Shown here: piece by piece, positions 7,709-15,539 of the stretch
Layout of the letters: every line of letters begins with the position of its first letter
How positions within the stretch are numbered: the stretch's first letter is position 1
The notes under the pieces: model-generated
What the model was told of the DNA's origin: nothing
Database searches by the model: none
The model's input: only the letters and a program-made list of their open reading frames with translations
Assembly: GCA_002500665.1 (NCBI GenBank)
Contig: DLRY01000018.1
Coordinates: forward strand, 20,790-84,789
Length of the DNA stretch: 64,000 bases
Direction: 5' to 3'
DNA from: Opitutia bacterium UBA7876
GTDB lineage: Bacteria; Verrucomicrobiota; Verrucomicrobiia; Opitutales; Seribacteraceae
Position numbers and translations under genes: made by a program

Positions 7709-8949
7709 GTTTCCTCGCCATGGCTTGGCGGTATCTTAGGTTTCGTTGGCTCGTCTCGTTGCTGACCGTAGCAGGCATTTCGCTTGGCGTGGCTTTGGTC
7801 TGCGCTGTGCTTTCCCTCCGTCACGAGTCCGAGCGCGCCCTCTCAAGAGAAGCGGGACTCTATGACCTTGTCGCAGGAGGGAAGGGCAGTCCTCTTCAGC
7901 TCGTACTGGCCAATGTCTATCACCTCGACTCACCCACGGGAAACGTGCCTTACGCCGACTACGAAAGGCTCCGACGGGATTCCCGCGTTCTTTGGGCAGC
8001 TCCCGTGGGGCTTGGGGACAACTACTTGGGATACCGTATCGTTGGTACGGAAGCACAATTCTTCGACCTGCCGGAAAGAAATGGAAACCCCTTCTTCCGA
8101 TTTAGGGAAGGCAAAGTTTTTGAAGACCGCTTTGAAGTGGTTCTGGGCAGTCAAGTTGCCTCCTCGAGCGGCCTCGGGATTGGTGACAGCTTTTTTGGTA
8201 CTCACGGGCTGGTTGAGGTTCCCGGAGCGGAAGTTCATCGCGATTTTCCTTACCGCGTAAGCGGCATCCTCGCCCCTACCGGGACAGCGCAGGATCGAGC
8301 CATTTTCGGGACCCTCGAATCGGTGTGGGAAATCCACGAGACCGAGGACCGCCTTCATTCCGCAATTCAGGGGACCGCCTTGCTTGAAGGTCGCAAGGAA
8401 CGTGAGGCAACCGCAATTCTCGTCCGCCTCAAGACGCCCGGGCTGCGTCTTTGGATGGCAGACGAGATTCGCAAGGAAACGGATGGCATCGCCGCGATTC
8501 CCATTAACGAGATTCTGCGCTTTCAACGTGGAATTGTCGGTCCCGTGCAGAGAGCTCTGCTTGCGGTGGCCGCAGCCGTCGTGGCAGTCTCCTGTCTCAC
8601 CGTTCTGGTCACTCTCAACCAAGCCGCGGAACGCCGCCGTCGCGACATTGCCATTTTACGAAGCATTGGAGCCGTCCGCGCAGAAGTTGCCGCCCTCGTC
8701 TTTACCGAAGGCTTGCTCCTGACCGGTGGAGGCATCTTGGTTGGATTGCTCCTAGGACATGGTGGGCTTGCCCTTTCAGTCGGGCCTTTTCGCGACGCCA
8801 CTGGACTTGTTCTCAATCCATGGCAGATCCCTAGTTCCGAGCTGGTTGCCCTTGGAGTAATGGCAGGTTGTGGAGCAATTGCTTCCCTGTTCCCTTCAAT
8901 CTCCTGCTACCGACGCACTCCTATCGAAGACCTTCACCTGACCGAGTGA
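7705..8949 (+). CDS. FtsX-like ABC transporter permease
   Basis: This 414-residue inner-membrane protein has the FtsX/MacB layout. One membrane helix (about residues 15-37) is followed by a large periplasmic domain of some 230 residues, then three helices near the C-terminus (AVAAAVVAVSCLTVLVTL, TEGLLLTGGGILVGLLL and GVMAGCGAIASLFPS). The cytoplasmic loop RRRDIAILRSIGA is the typical coupling-helix region of FtsX permeases. The ATGA overlap with the ATPase gene shows that the two are produced together. In comparable zinc-responsive operons of Pseudomonas the homologous pair is adjacent to DUF3299, as it is here. I infer a role in periplasmic or outer-membrane metal handling, not proven by sequence. 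Confidence 0.9.
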   Translation: MSFLAMAWRYLRFRWLVSLLTVAGISLGVALVCAVLSLRHESERALSREAGLYDLVAGGKGSPLQLVLANVYHLDSPTGNVPYADYERLRRDSRVLWAAPVGLGDNYLGYRIVGTEAQFFDLPERNGNPFFRFREGKVFEDRFEVVLGSQVASSSGLGIGDSFFGTHGLVEVPGAEVHRDFPYRVSGILAPTGTAQDRAIFGTLESVWEIHETEDRLHSAIQGTALLEGRKEREATAILVRLKTPGLRLWMADEIRKETDGIAAIPINEILRFQRGIVGPVQRALLAVAAAVVAVSCLTVLVTLNQAAERRRRDIAILRSIGAVRAEVAALVFTEGLLLTGGGILVGLLLGHGGLALSVGPFRDATGLVLNPWQIPSSELVALGVMAGCGAIASLFPSISCYRRTPIEDLHLTE

Positions 8950-8970
8950 ACCGATTTCCCATCTGATCTC

Positions 8971-10623
8971 ATGAAATTCAAATTTGCATCTCTTTTCCCA
9001 CTCCTTGTTATCGGATGCGGTCCGGACAGCCAGACCGGGCCGGAGTATGAAGGAAACGCGTCCAATCTTCCATTAGTTGATTTCCCGCTCCTTGGAGAGG
9101 CACGCCCCATCGACTTAATTGATATGAAGCTCGAGTTTCCCGAGAGCTTGAAGAAGCTGGATGGCCGTCAAGTAAGCCTAGTGGCATTCATGGCGCCATT
9201 CGATAGTTTGGAAGACATGCGTCGATGTCAGATGGTGCCAAGTTACGTCGGATGCAATTTTTGCAGTCCCCCCAACCTCAGACAGGTCGTCTATGTTACC
9301 CAAGGCAGCGAAGATGAACCGAATCGTACCTATTCCTTCATTGAGGAGCCCTCCTACGTTACCGGCACTTTTCGGATCTCATTGCCCGGAAGTGATCATG
9401 AAGGGAAGCAGCAGGGCTTTATTTACTCTATTGAAAACGCAGTTGTCTCTGTCCACGAAGGGGATGCTCCCAAACGCGCCCCCGGCCATGGAACGCCTGC
9501 CGGACACAAGGCGGGACAGGGGGCTTCCGCCCTCTCTCCCGTTACACCCGAGGACTTGGTTCGAGAAGTCGGAAAGCTCCTTGGGATAACCCCCGTTCCT
9601 TCAATCAAGGTCGAGCGTGCTCCGGTTAAGGTTTTTGCCAAAATGGTACGAGGGGAACTGGAGTCGACCTACCCCGAGGGAACCCGGGATTTTCGTTCCA
9701 GGGCCTTCAAGTTGCTTGGCGTGCTCCCGGAAAAAGCCGATTGGCTTGATGCCCTTCAAGGGTTTGAGTTCGCCCAGCGCGTCGCAGTCTCCGACGAGTC
9801 CGGAGCTCGGGTTCTTTTGCTCGATTCCGTTCCCATTGACCAGCCCTACGTCCGTCTCGAGGTGGTCGGAGCCATTGCCGATGCGATGATTCGTCAAGGC
9901 TTGGCTGGCCTTCCTGCCGACCGGAAAGGGCCGTCATTGGAAAACGAAGACGGCCGAAGGGCCAAGGAGGCACTTGTCTTGGGCACGCGCAACGTAGTCG
10001 TGGTCCGCTATGCCCGAGCCCTTGGCATTTCAACTTCGGCTCCTCCGCCCGACGAATTCGTCCCGCTTGGTGAATGGATGCTAGATACTAATTTGCTGAA
10101 TCGTTGGTACACCTTGCCAGCCGAAGTCGGTCCGTACTTCGTGAATTTCAAGGTTGGGCCGATGGGTCCACTAGGGGATCTGGTTTTAGGTTTTCCGCCC
10201 CGTACGACGATCGAGTTCTTTCGTCCGCTTTGGTATCGTGATCCGACTCTCTGGCGGTACGATCCCGTTCCAAGTAACTTTGCCGACGACCTGACGAAAA
10301 CCACTCCCGATTTTACCGACGTCCTCGGAGCAGGCGGTATGATGCCTTTTCTTGCCGTCGAAAATTCAGGGCACGTCGTAATGACCGTGTCCGGCGAATG
10401 GGCCGGAGACCGATGGGCCCTTTGGGAATTCCCGGACGGTACGGCGGGCTTGTTGCTGGAGTCCCGCTGGCAGGACGAAAGGTCGGCCCTTGAGTTCTTC
10501 GAAGTCATTCCTGCTCATCCCTTCCAGTGGTTGTTCCCTCACGAGGACGGAAGCTCCGTGGTTCGCTTGCTGCGGGCAAGTTCCGCGGACGCCCTTAACC
10601 GCCTGATTCCTTCTGCCAATTGA
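8971..10623 (+). CDS. DUF3299 lipoprotein with a large extra C-terminal domain
   Basis: This 550-residue protein has a lipoprotein signal ending VIGC (Cys16). Residues of roughly 30-155 match DUF3299: LDGRQVSLVAFMAPFD, then the loop MVPSYVGCNFCSPPN and VVYVTQG. DUF3299 proteins are usually under 250 residues. Here a His/Gly-rich linker (PGHGTPAGHKAG) is followed by some 360 residues that I do not recognise. The gene starts 21 bp after the permease, so it is the last gene of the operon. DUF3299 occurs beside LolD/FtsX-type transporters in zinc-responsive operons, which suggests a periplasmic metal-linked role. It converges on the sulfatase gene ending at 10640. Confidence 0.8.
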   Translation: MKFKFASLFPLLVIGCGPDSQTGPEYEGNASNLPLVDFPLLGEARPIDLIDMKLEFPESLKKLDGRQVSLVAFMAPFDSLEDMRRCQMVPSYVGCNFCSPPNLRQVVYVTQGSEDEPNRTYSFIEEPSYVTGTFRISLPGSDHEGKQQGFIYSIENAVVSVHEGDAPKRAPGHGTPAGHKAGQGASALSPVTPEDLVREVGKLLGITPVPSIKVERAPVKVFAKMVRGELESTYPEGTRDFRSRAFKLLGVLPEKADWLDALQGFEFAQRVAVSDESGARVLLLDSVPIDQPYVRLEVVGAIADAMIRQGLAGLPADRKGPSLENEDGRRAKEALVLGTRNVVVVRYARALGISTSAPPPDEFVPLGEWMLDTNLLNRWYTLPAEVGPYFVNFKVGPMGPLGDLVLGFPPRTTIEFFRPLWYRDPTLWRYDPVPSNFADDLTKTTPDFTDVLGAGGMMPFLAVENSGHVVMTVSGEWAGDRWALWEFPDGTAGLLLESRWQDERSALEFFEVIPAHPFQWLFPHEDGSSVVRLLRASSADALNRLIPSAN

Positions 10624-10639
10624 TTCTGCCGTCCCTTGA

Positions 10640-12163
10640 CTAGGGCTTTTTTAGGGGGGCGGAAAGGATTTCCTCGGACCACTTCGCATACAAGCCCTGC
10701 AGGCGCTTTAGTACTTCGGGGCGCTCCTTGGCCAGGTCTTTGCTTTCGCCCGGGTCGTTTTTCAAGTTGAAGAGGCGGGTTCCTTTGAGGAGTTTGTAGC
10801 GATTAACGATTCCCCCGGTTGGCTTGCGGTTCTTCCTGCCACCGTTGTGGAGCAGTTTCCAATCGCCGGATCGCACGGCATGACTGTTTGCTCCGTAACG
10901 CCAAAAAAGGTTTCGTGCTTCATCTGATTTCACGATGGGTTTCCCGTCGAGATCAGTGGGAATCCTTATGCCTGCGGCATCCAGGCAGGTGGGTACGACG
11001 TCGAGGCTAGAAATCACTTGGTCCGAGGTTTGCCCGGCATGCGGGTCGCCCGGGCGGGATATAATGAAGGGAACCCGGATGCCTCCTTCCCATAGGGTGA
11101 ACTTGCTGCCGGCCAGAGGCAAGTTGGTCGCCCCGTTGGTAGGGGCGCCTCCGTTGTCGGAAAAGAAAAAGACGATGGTGTTATCGGTCAGTTTCAGCTC
11201 GTCCAAGGTATCCATGAGCACACCTATGTTTTCATCCAGGCAATCCAAATTCGCCAGATAGTAGTTCCTCATTTGCTTGGCGCTGATTTTTTCGCCGATC
11301 GTGATGAACTGCTTGAACCATTGCTCGTACTTTCCGTCCTTGGGGGGATCGTAGTGTGGAATGGACTGCAGTCCGGCATAGTTGATGACGTATCGAGGGG
11401 GTACTTGGTGAATCAGGTGATGAAGGGAATTGTAGGAAAGAGTGAGGAGGAAAGGATCGTTTTTGTTGCCGTACAAGAAGTCGATCGCTTCCTCGGTAAA
11501 GACCTCGGTCAGGTAGGGGTATTGCCAATCATGCTCTCCGTCCGGTTTGAATTCCTCATATCCGCGGTTTCGCATCAGCGGACCGAGGGCTGCGCTGTGT
11601 CCCTTGGGATCAGGCGTCCTCTTCCGTATATCCTTCGACAAATGGAAATAGTCGAAGCCATGGGCGGAAAAACCGAGAAACTCATTGTACCCGTGATTCA
11701 GCGGGTAGGCGTAAACGTCCTGCCGGTGCAAGGTTTTGCCCCCAAAATCATTTTTCCCAATCTTGGCCGTCTTGTAGCCGTTTTTCCTGAGGATGCTTGC
11801 CAAGGTGGGCATGTCTTTGGGTAGTCCGCAATTAAAGCCGCTCTTCGGGTCCCAACGAGCCTGGTGCCGTCCCGTATTCCATCCTGCCCGTGACGGACTG
11901 CATACGGCTGCTGAAACATAGGCTTGGGTGTAGAGAGTCCCTCGAGAGGCAAGCTCATTGAGATTGGGAGTTTGGGCGTCCTTGGCGCTGTGCTCGTACT
12001 TTCTCAAGTCCCCATAGCCCATGTCGTCCACCACGATGATCAAAAAGTTTGGTCTTTCGGAACCAATTCCGTAAGCAGAGGCAATTGACTGAAAGAAAGC
12101 AGCGAAGAAGAGAACTCCCCAAAGGAATGTGAACCATCCTTGAAGATTGTGGAGTCGAGGCAT
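10640..12163 (-). CDS. Secreted sulfatase (CSPSR active site)
   Basis: This 507-residue protein has an N-terminal hydrophobic export segment (residues about 12-30) and the sulfatase opening PNFLIIVVDDMGYGD with metal-binding Asp pair. The active-site motif C88-S-P-S-R92 contains a cysteine to be converted to formylglycine, followed by the helix segment containing TGRHQ. FFSDNGGAPTNGA gives the second metal-binding Asp-Asn, and KFTLWEGGIRVPFI is the conserved C-lobe block. The start at 12163 shares one base with the stop of the upstream truncated cytochrome gene (TGATG). It is the last gene of the minus-strand polysaccharide operon. It probably removes sulfate groups from a glycan in the periplasm or outside the cell; the glycan is unknown. 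Confidence 0.93.
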   Translation of the reverse strand: MPRLHNLQGWFTFLWGVLFFAAFFQSIASAYGIGSERPNFLIIVVDDMGYGDLRKYEHSAKDAQTPNLNELASRGTLYTQAYVSAAVCSPSRAGWNTGRHQARWDPKSGFNCGLPKDMPTLASILRKNGYKTAKIGKNDFGGKTLHRQDVYAYPLNHGYNEFLGFSAHGFDYFHLSKDIRKRTPDPKGHSAALGPLMRNRGYEEFKPDGEHDWQYPYLTEVFTEEAIDFLYGNKNDPFLLTLSYNSLHHLIHQVPPRYVINYAGLQSIPHYDPPKDGKYEQWFKQFITIGEKISAKQMRNYYLANLDCLDENIGVLMDTLDELKLTDNTIVFFFSDNGGAPTNGATNLPLAGSKFTLWEGGIRVPFIISRPGDPHAGQTSDQVISSLDVVPTCLDAAGIRIPTDLDGKPIVKSDEARNLFWRYGANSHAVRSGDWKLLHNGGRKNRKPTGGIVNRYKLLKGTRLFNLKNDPGESKDLAKERPEVLKRLQGLYAKWSEEILSAPLKKP

Positions 12164-12609
12164 CAGCTCCGGTCGGAATCGAAATCGAAAGTACCGCGGT
12201 CGTCCGGGATTTCCCCGGTCAGGTCGAGCTTGATTCGCAGCAGATCGTTGAGCGAATGGACGAACTCATGTCGGCTGATCCTGCGGTAGCGGTCGGGCTT
12301 GTGGTCTGCTTGGTGCTTGGCCAACCAATCAAGCATGGCGCGCTTCTCCTTGGTGCTCGGCTGATTCTTGTTCTTGGGAGGCATTTTTGCCGTGATGAGG
12401 TTTTCGAACATCAGGGTTCCGTCAAAAGAGCCGGCGTCAAACAACTTGGCCATGTTGACGTTTCCTTTTTTGACGTCCTCGTCATGGCAATCGAAGCAGT
12501 GGTTTTCGAATAACTCCATGGCTCGCAGATTTTCGTTTCCCAAAGATTCATTGATCCAAAGGCACCAGGAAAGAAGGAGCACCCAAAAGTTTGGTCTGCA
12601 AGAATTCAT
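12163..12609 (-). pseudogene. Truncated planctomycete-type cytochrome c protein (N-terminal fragment)
   Basis: This 148-residue open frame has a signal peptide and one haem c site, CFDCH, at residues 38-42. A segment follows that reads like the beginning of the DUF1587 region of large planctomycete cytochrome proteins (RRISRHEFVHSLNDLLRIKLDL). It stops abruptly at FDFDSDRS. Full members of this family have about 700-1100 residues, as the gene at 18703-21915 does, so most of the protein is missing. The frame still overlaps both neighbours neatly (ATGA with the upstream lyase, TGATG with the downstream sulfatase), so it may still be translated. I infer a deletion remnant kept as a spacer or a small cytochrome. 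Confidence 0.7.
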
Positions 12610-14030
12610 GGTTTGTTTTTATCCAGAGAATTCAACTGTGGCATGTGCGTCAGGCTGTTTAGGTAATTTTCAAGATTAGTAAAACCATCTTCATCGCGAT
12701 CTTGGTTTCCATCGGACGGATCATTGGGGTTCAGGCCTGACGTCCTTTCCCATTCATCGGGCATGCCGTCCTGATCCGTATCGAAATCAGGCGTGCGTAC
12801 GATCGACGGATACCTGTCCCAGCCTGCGACTTCATCCTGCGAATCAATCACTTTCCCTGCATTGTTTCGAATACTTTCGATCAGGCGTTCGTCTACGGAA
12901 TCACGTACAAGGGAACAACCACTCTGCTTGAGACACGACTCGTATGCCTCTTGAGCCGTTTCAATTTGAGTCAACTTGTACTTGCCGGCGTCAAAGCGTT
13001 CTGCTGCCTCGAAAAATTTGCGGGTGGTGCCTTTGTATTTTCCTTCCGTCCCCGAAGATTCGAAGTCCATGGCCGCGTAGTTGTCTTGGTTATATTGTTC
13101 AGGCAAACCCTCAAAGTGATTCCCGAAAAAGTACCCGCGGGATACTGGCTTGAGAGCCTTTGATTTATAACGAATAGGAAGCCTGTCCCCCTTCATGGGA
13201 CCTGCTTTATAGTAATTGTTGAGCAGGTTGTATTGCTCGCCCGATAGGTTGTGGCACCCGCTCCAATTGTAATTGAGGTTGTTGGCAAACTCCATGACTT
13301 GGGATCCGCCTGCAGTGGAAGGGTGTCGGTTCCGGCTGGTTGCGTAGACATTGTGATGCAAGGTCGCAAACCCCGCGTTGTCCCGAAAGGAGGTGCACAT
13401 TGCATGCGGTCCCTTCCCGTGGATGCTGTCGTGAAGAGCTTCGCTAAAGATCAGCCACTGGAGAGTCGAATGCTTAAGTCCCCGAAAATCACCGTTTCCA
13501 TCAATGCCCCAGCTTAGGGAAAGATGGTCGAGAATCACATGGTTGCAGTATTCGATCGTGATGCAATCCGGACTCGTTCCATCCGGCTTGTTTTCATCAC
13601 CCAGGCGGATGCGAAAATACCGGGCGATTATATGACTGCAGTTTTCAAACCTGAGGCTTCGGTCCGCAAAGGTGATTCCTTTGTCGGGCGCCGTCTGCCC
13701 GGCAATGGTCAGGTAAGACACGTCCTTGATCTTGATATCGTTTTTCAACCGGATCGTGCCACTGAGATCAAATACGATGGTTCGCGGTCCCTTGATTGAT
13801 TCGATGCCCTCCCTGAATGATCCGGGGCCCGAGTCTTGAAGATTGGTCACGTGGTAGACATCTCCGCCCCGGCCTCCTTTGGTGAACTTGCCTGCACCCT
13901 CGGCTCCGGAAAATGCGATGACTTCTGCATCTTTGAGCGCTGCCTGATCCAGACTGCCAATAATGGAAGTGTCTTTCCCACATCCCGGCAGCAGGGCTGC
14001 GAACACAAAGATTGCCGACGCCTTCACCAT
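12606..14030 (-). CDS. Pectate-lyase-like lipoprotein with C-terminal calcium-binding repeats
   Basis: This 474-residue protein has a lipoprotein signal ending LLPGC (Cys17). The main domain is a right-handed beta-helix of the pectate lyase type: GGRGGDVYHVTNLQDSGPGS, IVFDLSGTIRL, YLTIAGQTAPDKGI, ARYFRIRLGD, NHVILDHLSLSWGIDGN and LHHNVYATSRNRHP. These are hallmarks of the PL1-like lyases common in marine bacteria. The end carries two acidic DxDxDG loops (DTDQDGMPDEWE and DRDEDGFTNLENYL) like thrombospondin type-3 or dockerin-like calcium sites. It would cleave uronate-containing polysaccharide at the cell surface, alongside sulfatases in the same operon. It begins 9 bp after the upstream sulfatase ends and overlaps the next gene by ATGA. 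Confidence 0.88.
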   Translation of the reverse strand: MVKASAIFVFAALLPGCGKDTSIIGSLDQAALKDAEVIAFSGAEGAGKFTKGGRGGDVYHVTNLQDSGPGSFREGIESIKGPRTIVFDLSGTIRLKNDIKIKDVSYLTIAGQTAPDKGITFADRSLRFENCSHIIARYFRIRLGDENKPDGTSPDCITIEYCNHVILDHLSLSWGIDGNGDFRGLKHSTLQWLIFSEALHDSIHGKGPHAMCTSFRDNAGFATLHHNVYATSRNRHPSTAGGSQVMEFANNLNYNWSGCHNLSGEQYNLLNNYYKAGPMKGDRLPIRYKSKALKPVSRGYFFGNHFEGLPEQYNQDNYAAMDFESSGTEGKYKGTTRKFFEAAERFDAGKYKLTQIETAQEAYESCLKQSGCSLVRDSVDERLIESIRNNAGKVIDSQDEVAGWDRYPSIVRTPDFDTDQDGMPDEWERTSGLNPNDPSDGNQDRDEDGFTNLENYLNSLTHMPQLNSLDKNKP

Positions 14031-14039
14031 GGTGACGCG

Positions 14040-15497
14040 CTAAGGTTTTAACGGACCAGGGTCGTTGATCTTCATGGCGTTGTTGGAAGCTCCGGGCATC
14101 TCGGCATGGGGATTCCTTGTTTTTGCCTTTCCGGGGGGCAGAATCTTCCCATCCATGATTTTAGGAGGGTCGTGTCGGTTGGGGGTTGGGTTGGCGGGGA
14201 TGGAATCCCCCGTTTGCTTGGTCCATGCGGCGAGCAGGGTTCGGGCTTGCTTGAGCGCCTTTGCATGCTTCTTGTCATCGGCCAAGTTGGTCAGTTGATG
14301 GGGGTCGTGGTTGACTTGGAAGAGTTCCTCAGGGGGGCAGGGGTTGGCGAAAACCTGTTGCTGGCTCGGGTTGGTCTTGCCTGCGGCATGGGCCTTCCAG
14401 AGCTCGGCCCCGGCGGGGTAGTGGTCGTCCGATTCGTAGCATAGATTCGGTTGGTTGGGGAAGTTGTTGCGGATATAAAGATAATCGCCAAAGCGGACCA
14501 TCCGCTCGTGGTTCTTGTAAACGTGCCAGTTATGCTCGGCAAAAACGACTTCACGCACTTGGGCCTTCGGATCCTCGAGGATGGGCAGGAAACTTCTCCC
14601 TTGAATGAAGGCGGGCCGCTTGACTCCTGCGAGTTCGAGGCAGGTGGCGCTCAGGTCGATCACGCTGACGAAACTTGGGGTGACGGAGGATTTTTGGATG
14701 AGCTTGGGGTAGTGGATCACCCAAGGGGTCTTGATCCCGCTGTCGTACATGCGTGACTTGCAACGGGGAAAGGGGCGTCCGTTGTCCGCCGCGACCACGA
14801 TCATGGTGTTTTCGAGGACCCCCTGCTTCTTCAGTTCGGCAGTGACCAGACCTATGTAATGGTCGAAGCGGCTGACCTCGTGGTAGTAGCCCGCGAGGTC
14901 CTGCCGGGTGATTTCGGTGTCGACCATGTAGGGCGGGATGATCACGTCCTTGGGATCGTACTCGGGGGCTTCGTCGGAGATGGCCCAACTGCGGTGGGCG
15001 TCGGTGGAGGCGAACCAGAAGAAGAAGGGCTTCTCCCTGGGACGGTCCTTGACGTGATTGACCCAATCCTTCTCCTTGCCGGGGCCTCCTCCGCCGGTGA
15101 TGCGGTCAAAGGCCCGGTCCTTGTTGCCGAACATGTGGTTCTTTCCGGAAAGCACGGTGTAGTAGCCTGCTTCCCGCAGGAGCTCGGGAAAGCGGATTTG
15201 TTCCTTGGGAAGGCGGACGTGTAGTTCGGGAGCACCCGTGTTGTGAGGATAGCGCCCGGTGATGATGCTGCAGCGGGTGGGGCTGCAGCTGCTCGTGGTC
15301 AGGTAGGCGTTGTCGAAGCGAATGCCTTGTTTGGCCAAGGAATCGACGTTGGGCGTTTGGATGACGGGATGCCCGTAGCATCCGAAATCCTCTTGGGACA
15401 CGTCGTCGGCAATGAAGAAAACGACGTTCGGCTTTTCGGCCAGGCTGACTGAATGAAAAAGTAAGGCCGTGAAAAGGAAAGTAAGGAAGTATTTCAT
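14040..15497 (-). CDS. Secreted sulfatase (CSPTR active site), N-sulfoglucosamine-sulfohydrolase-like
   Basis: This 485-residue protein starts with a signal peptide (residues 1-20). It shows PNVVFFIADDVSQEDFGCYG, with the metal-binding Asp pair, and C71-S-P-T-R75 followed by CSIITGRYPHNTGA. Here Thr replaces the usual Ser of CxPSR, a known variant in heparan N-sulfatase-like members, and the Cys can still be converted to formylglycine. VVAADNGRPFPRCKSRMYDSG is the second metal and substrate loop. It is the second gene of the polysaccharide operon: the first sulfatase ends 42 bp upstream and the pectate-lyase-like gene begins 9 bp downstream. The probable substrate is a sulfated polysaccharide; the exact linkage cannot be read from sequence. 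Confidence 0.93.
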   Translation of the reverse strand: MKYFLTFLFTALLFHSVSLAEKPNVVFFIADDVSQEDFGCYGHPVIQTPNVDSLAKQGIRFDNAYLTTSSCSPTRCSIITGRYPHNTGAPELHVRLPKEQIRFPELLREAGYYTVLSGKNHMFGNKDRAFDRITGGGGPGKEKDWVNHVKDRPREKPFFFWFASTDAHRSWAISDEAPEYDPKDVIIPPYMVDTEITRQDLAGYYHEVSRFDHYIGLVTAELKKQGVLENTMIVVAADNGRPFPRCKSRMYDSGIKTPWVIHYPKLIQKSSVTPSFVSVIDLSATCLELAGVKRPAFIQGRSFLPILEDPKAQVREVVFAEHNWHVYKNHERMVRFGDYLYIRNNFPNQPNLCYESDDHYPAGAELWKAHAAGKTNPSQQQVFANPCPPEELFQVNHDPHQLTNLADDKKHAKALKQARTLLAAWTKQTGDSIPANPTPNRHDPPKIMDGKILPPGKAKTRNPHAEMPGASNNAMKINDPGPLKP

Positions 15498-15539
15498 GGT
15501 TTGAGGAATTGGGTTGAATGTGAAAGGGGAGGCAATGAT

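Noticed and set aside
10633..10652. Small hairpin with a T-run at the end of the DUF3299 gene
   Set aside because: The stem has only four base pairs (CCCT/AGGG) and lies within the end of the sulfatase gene; too weak to call a terminator.
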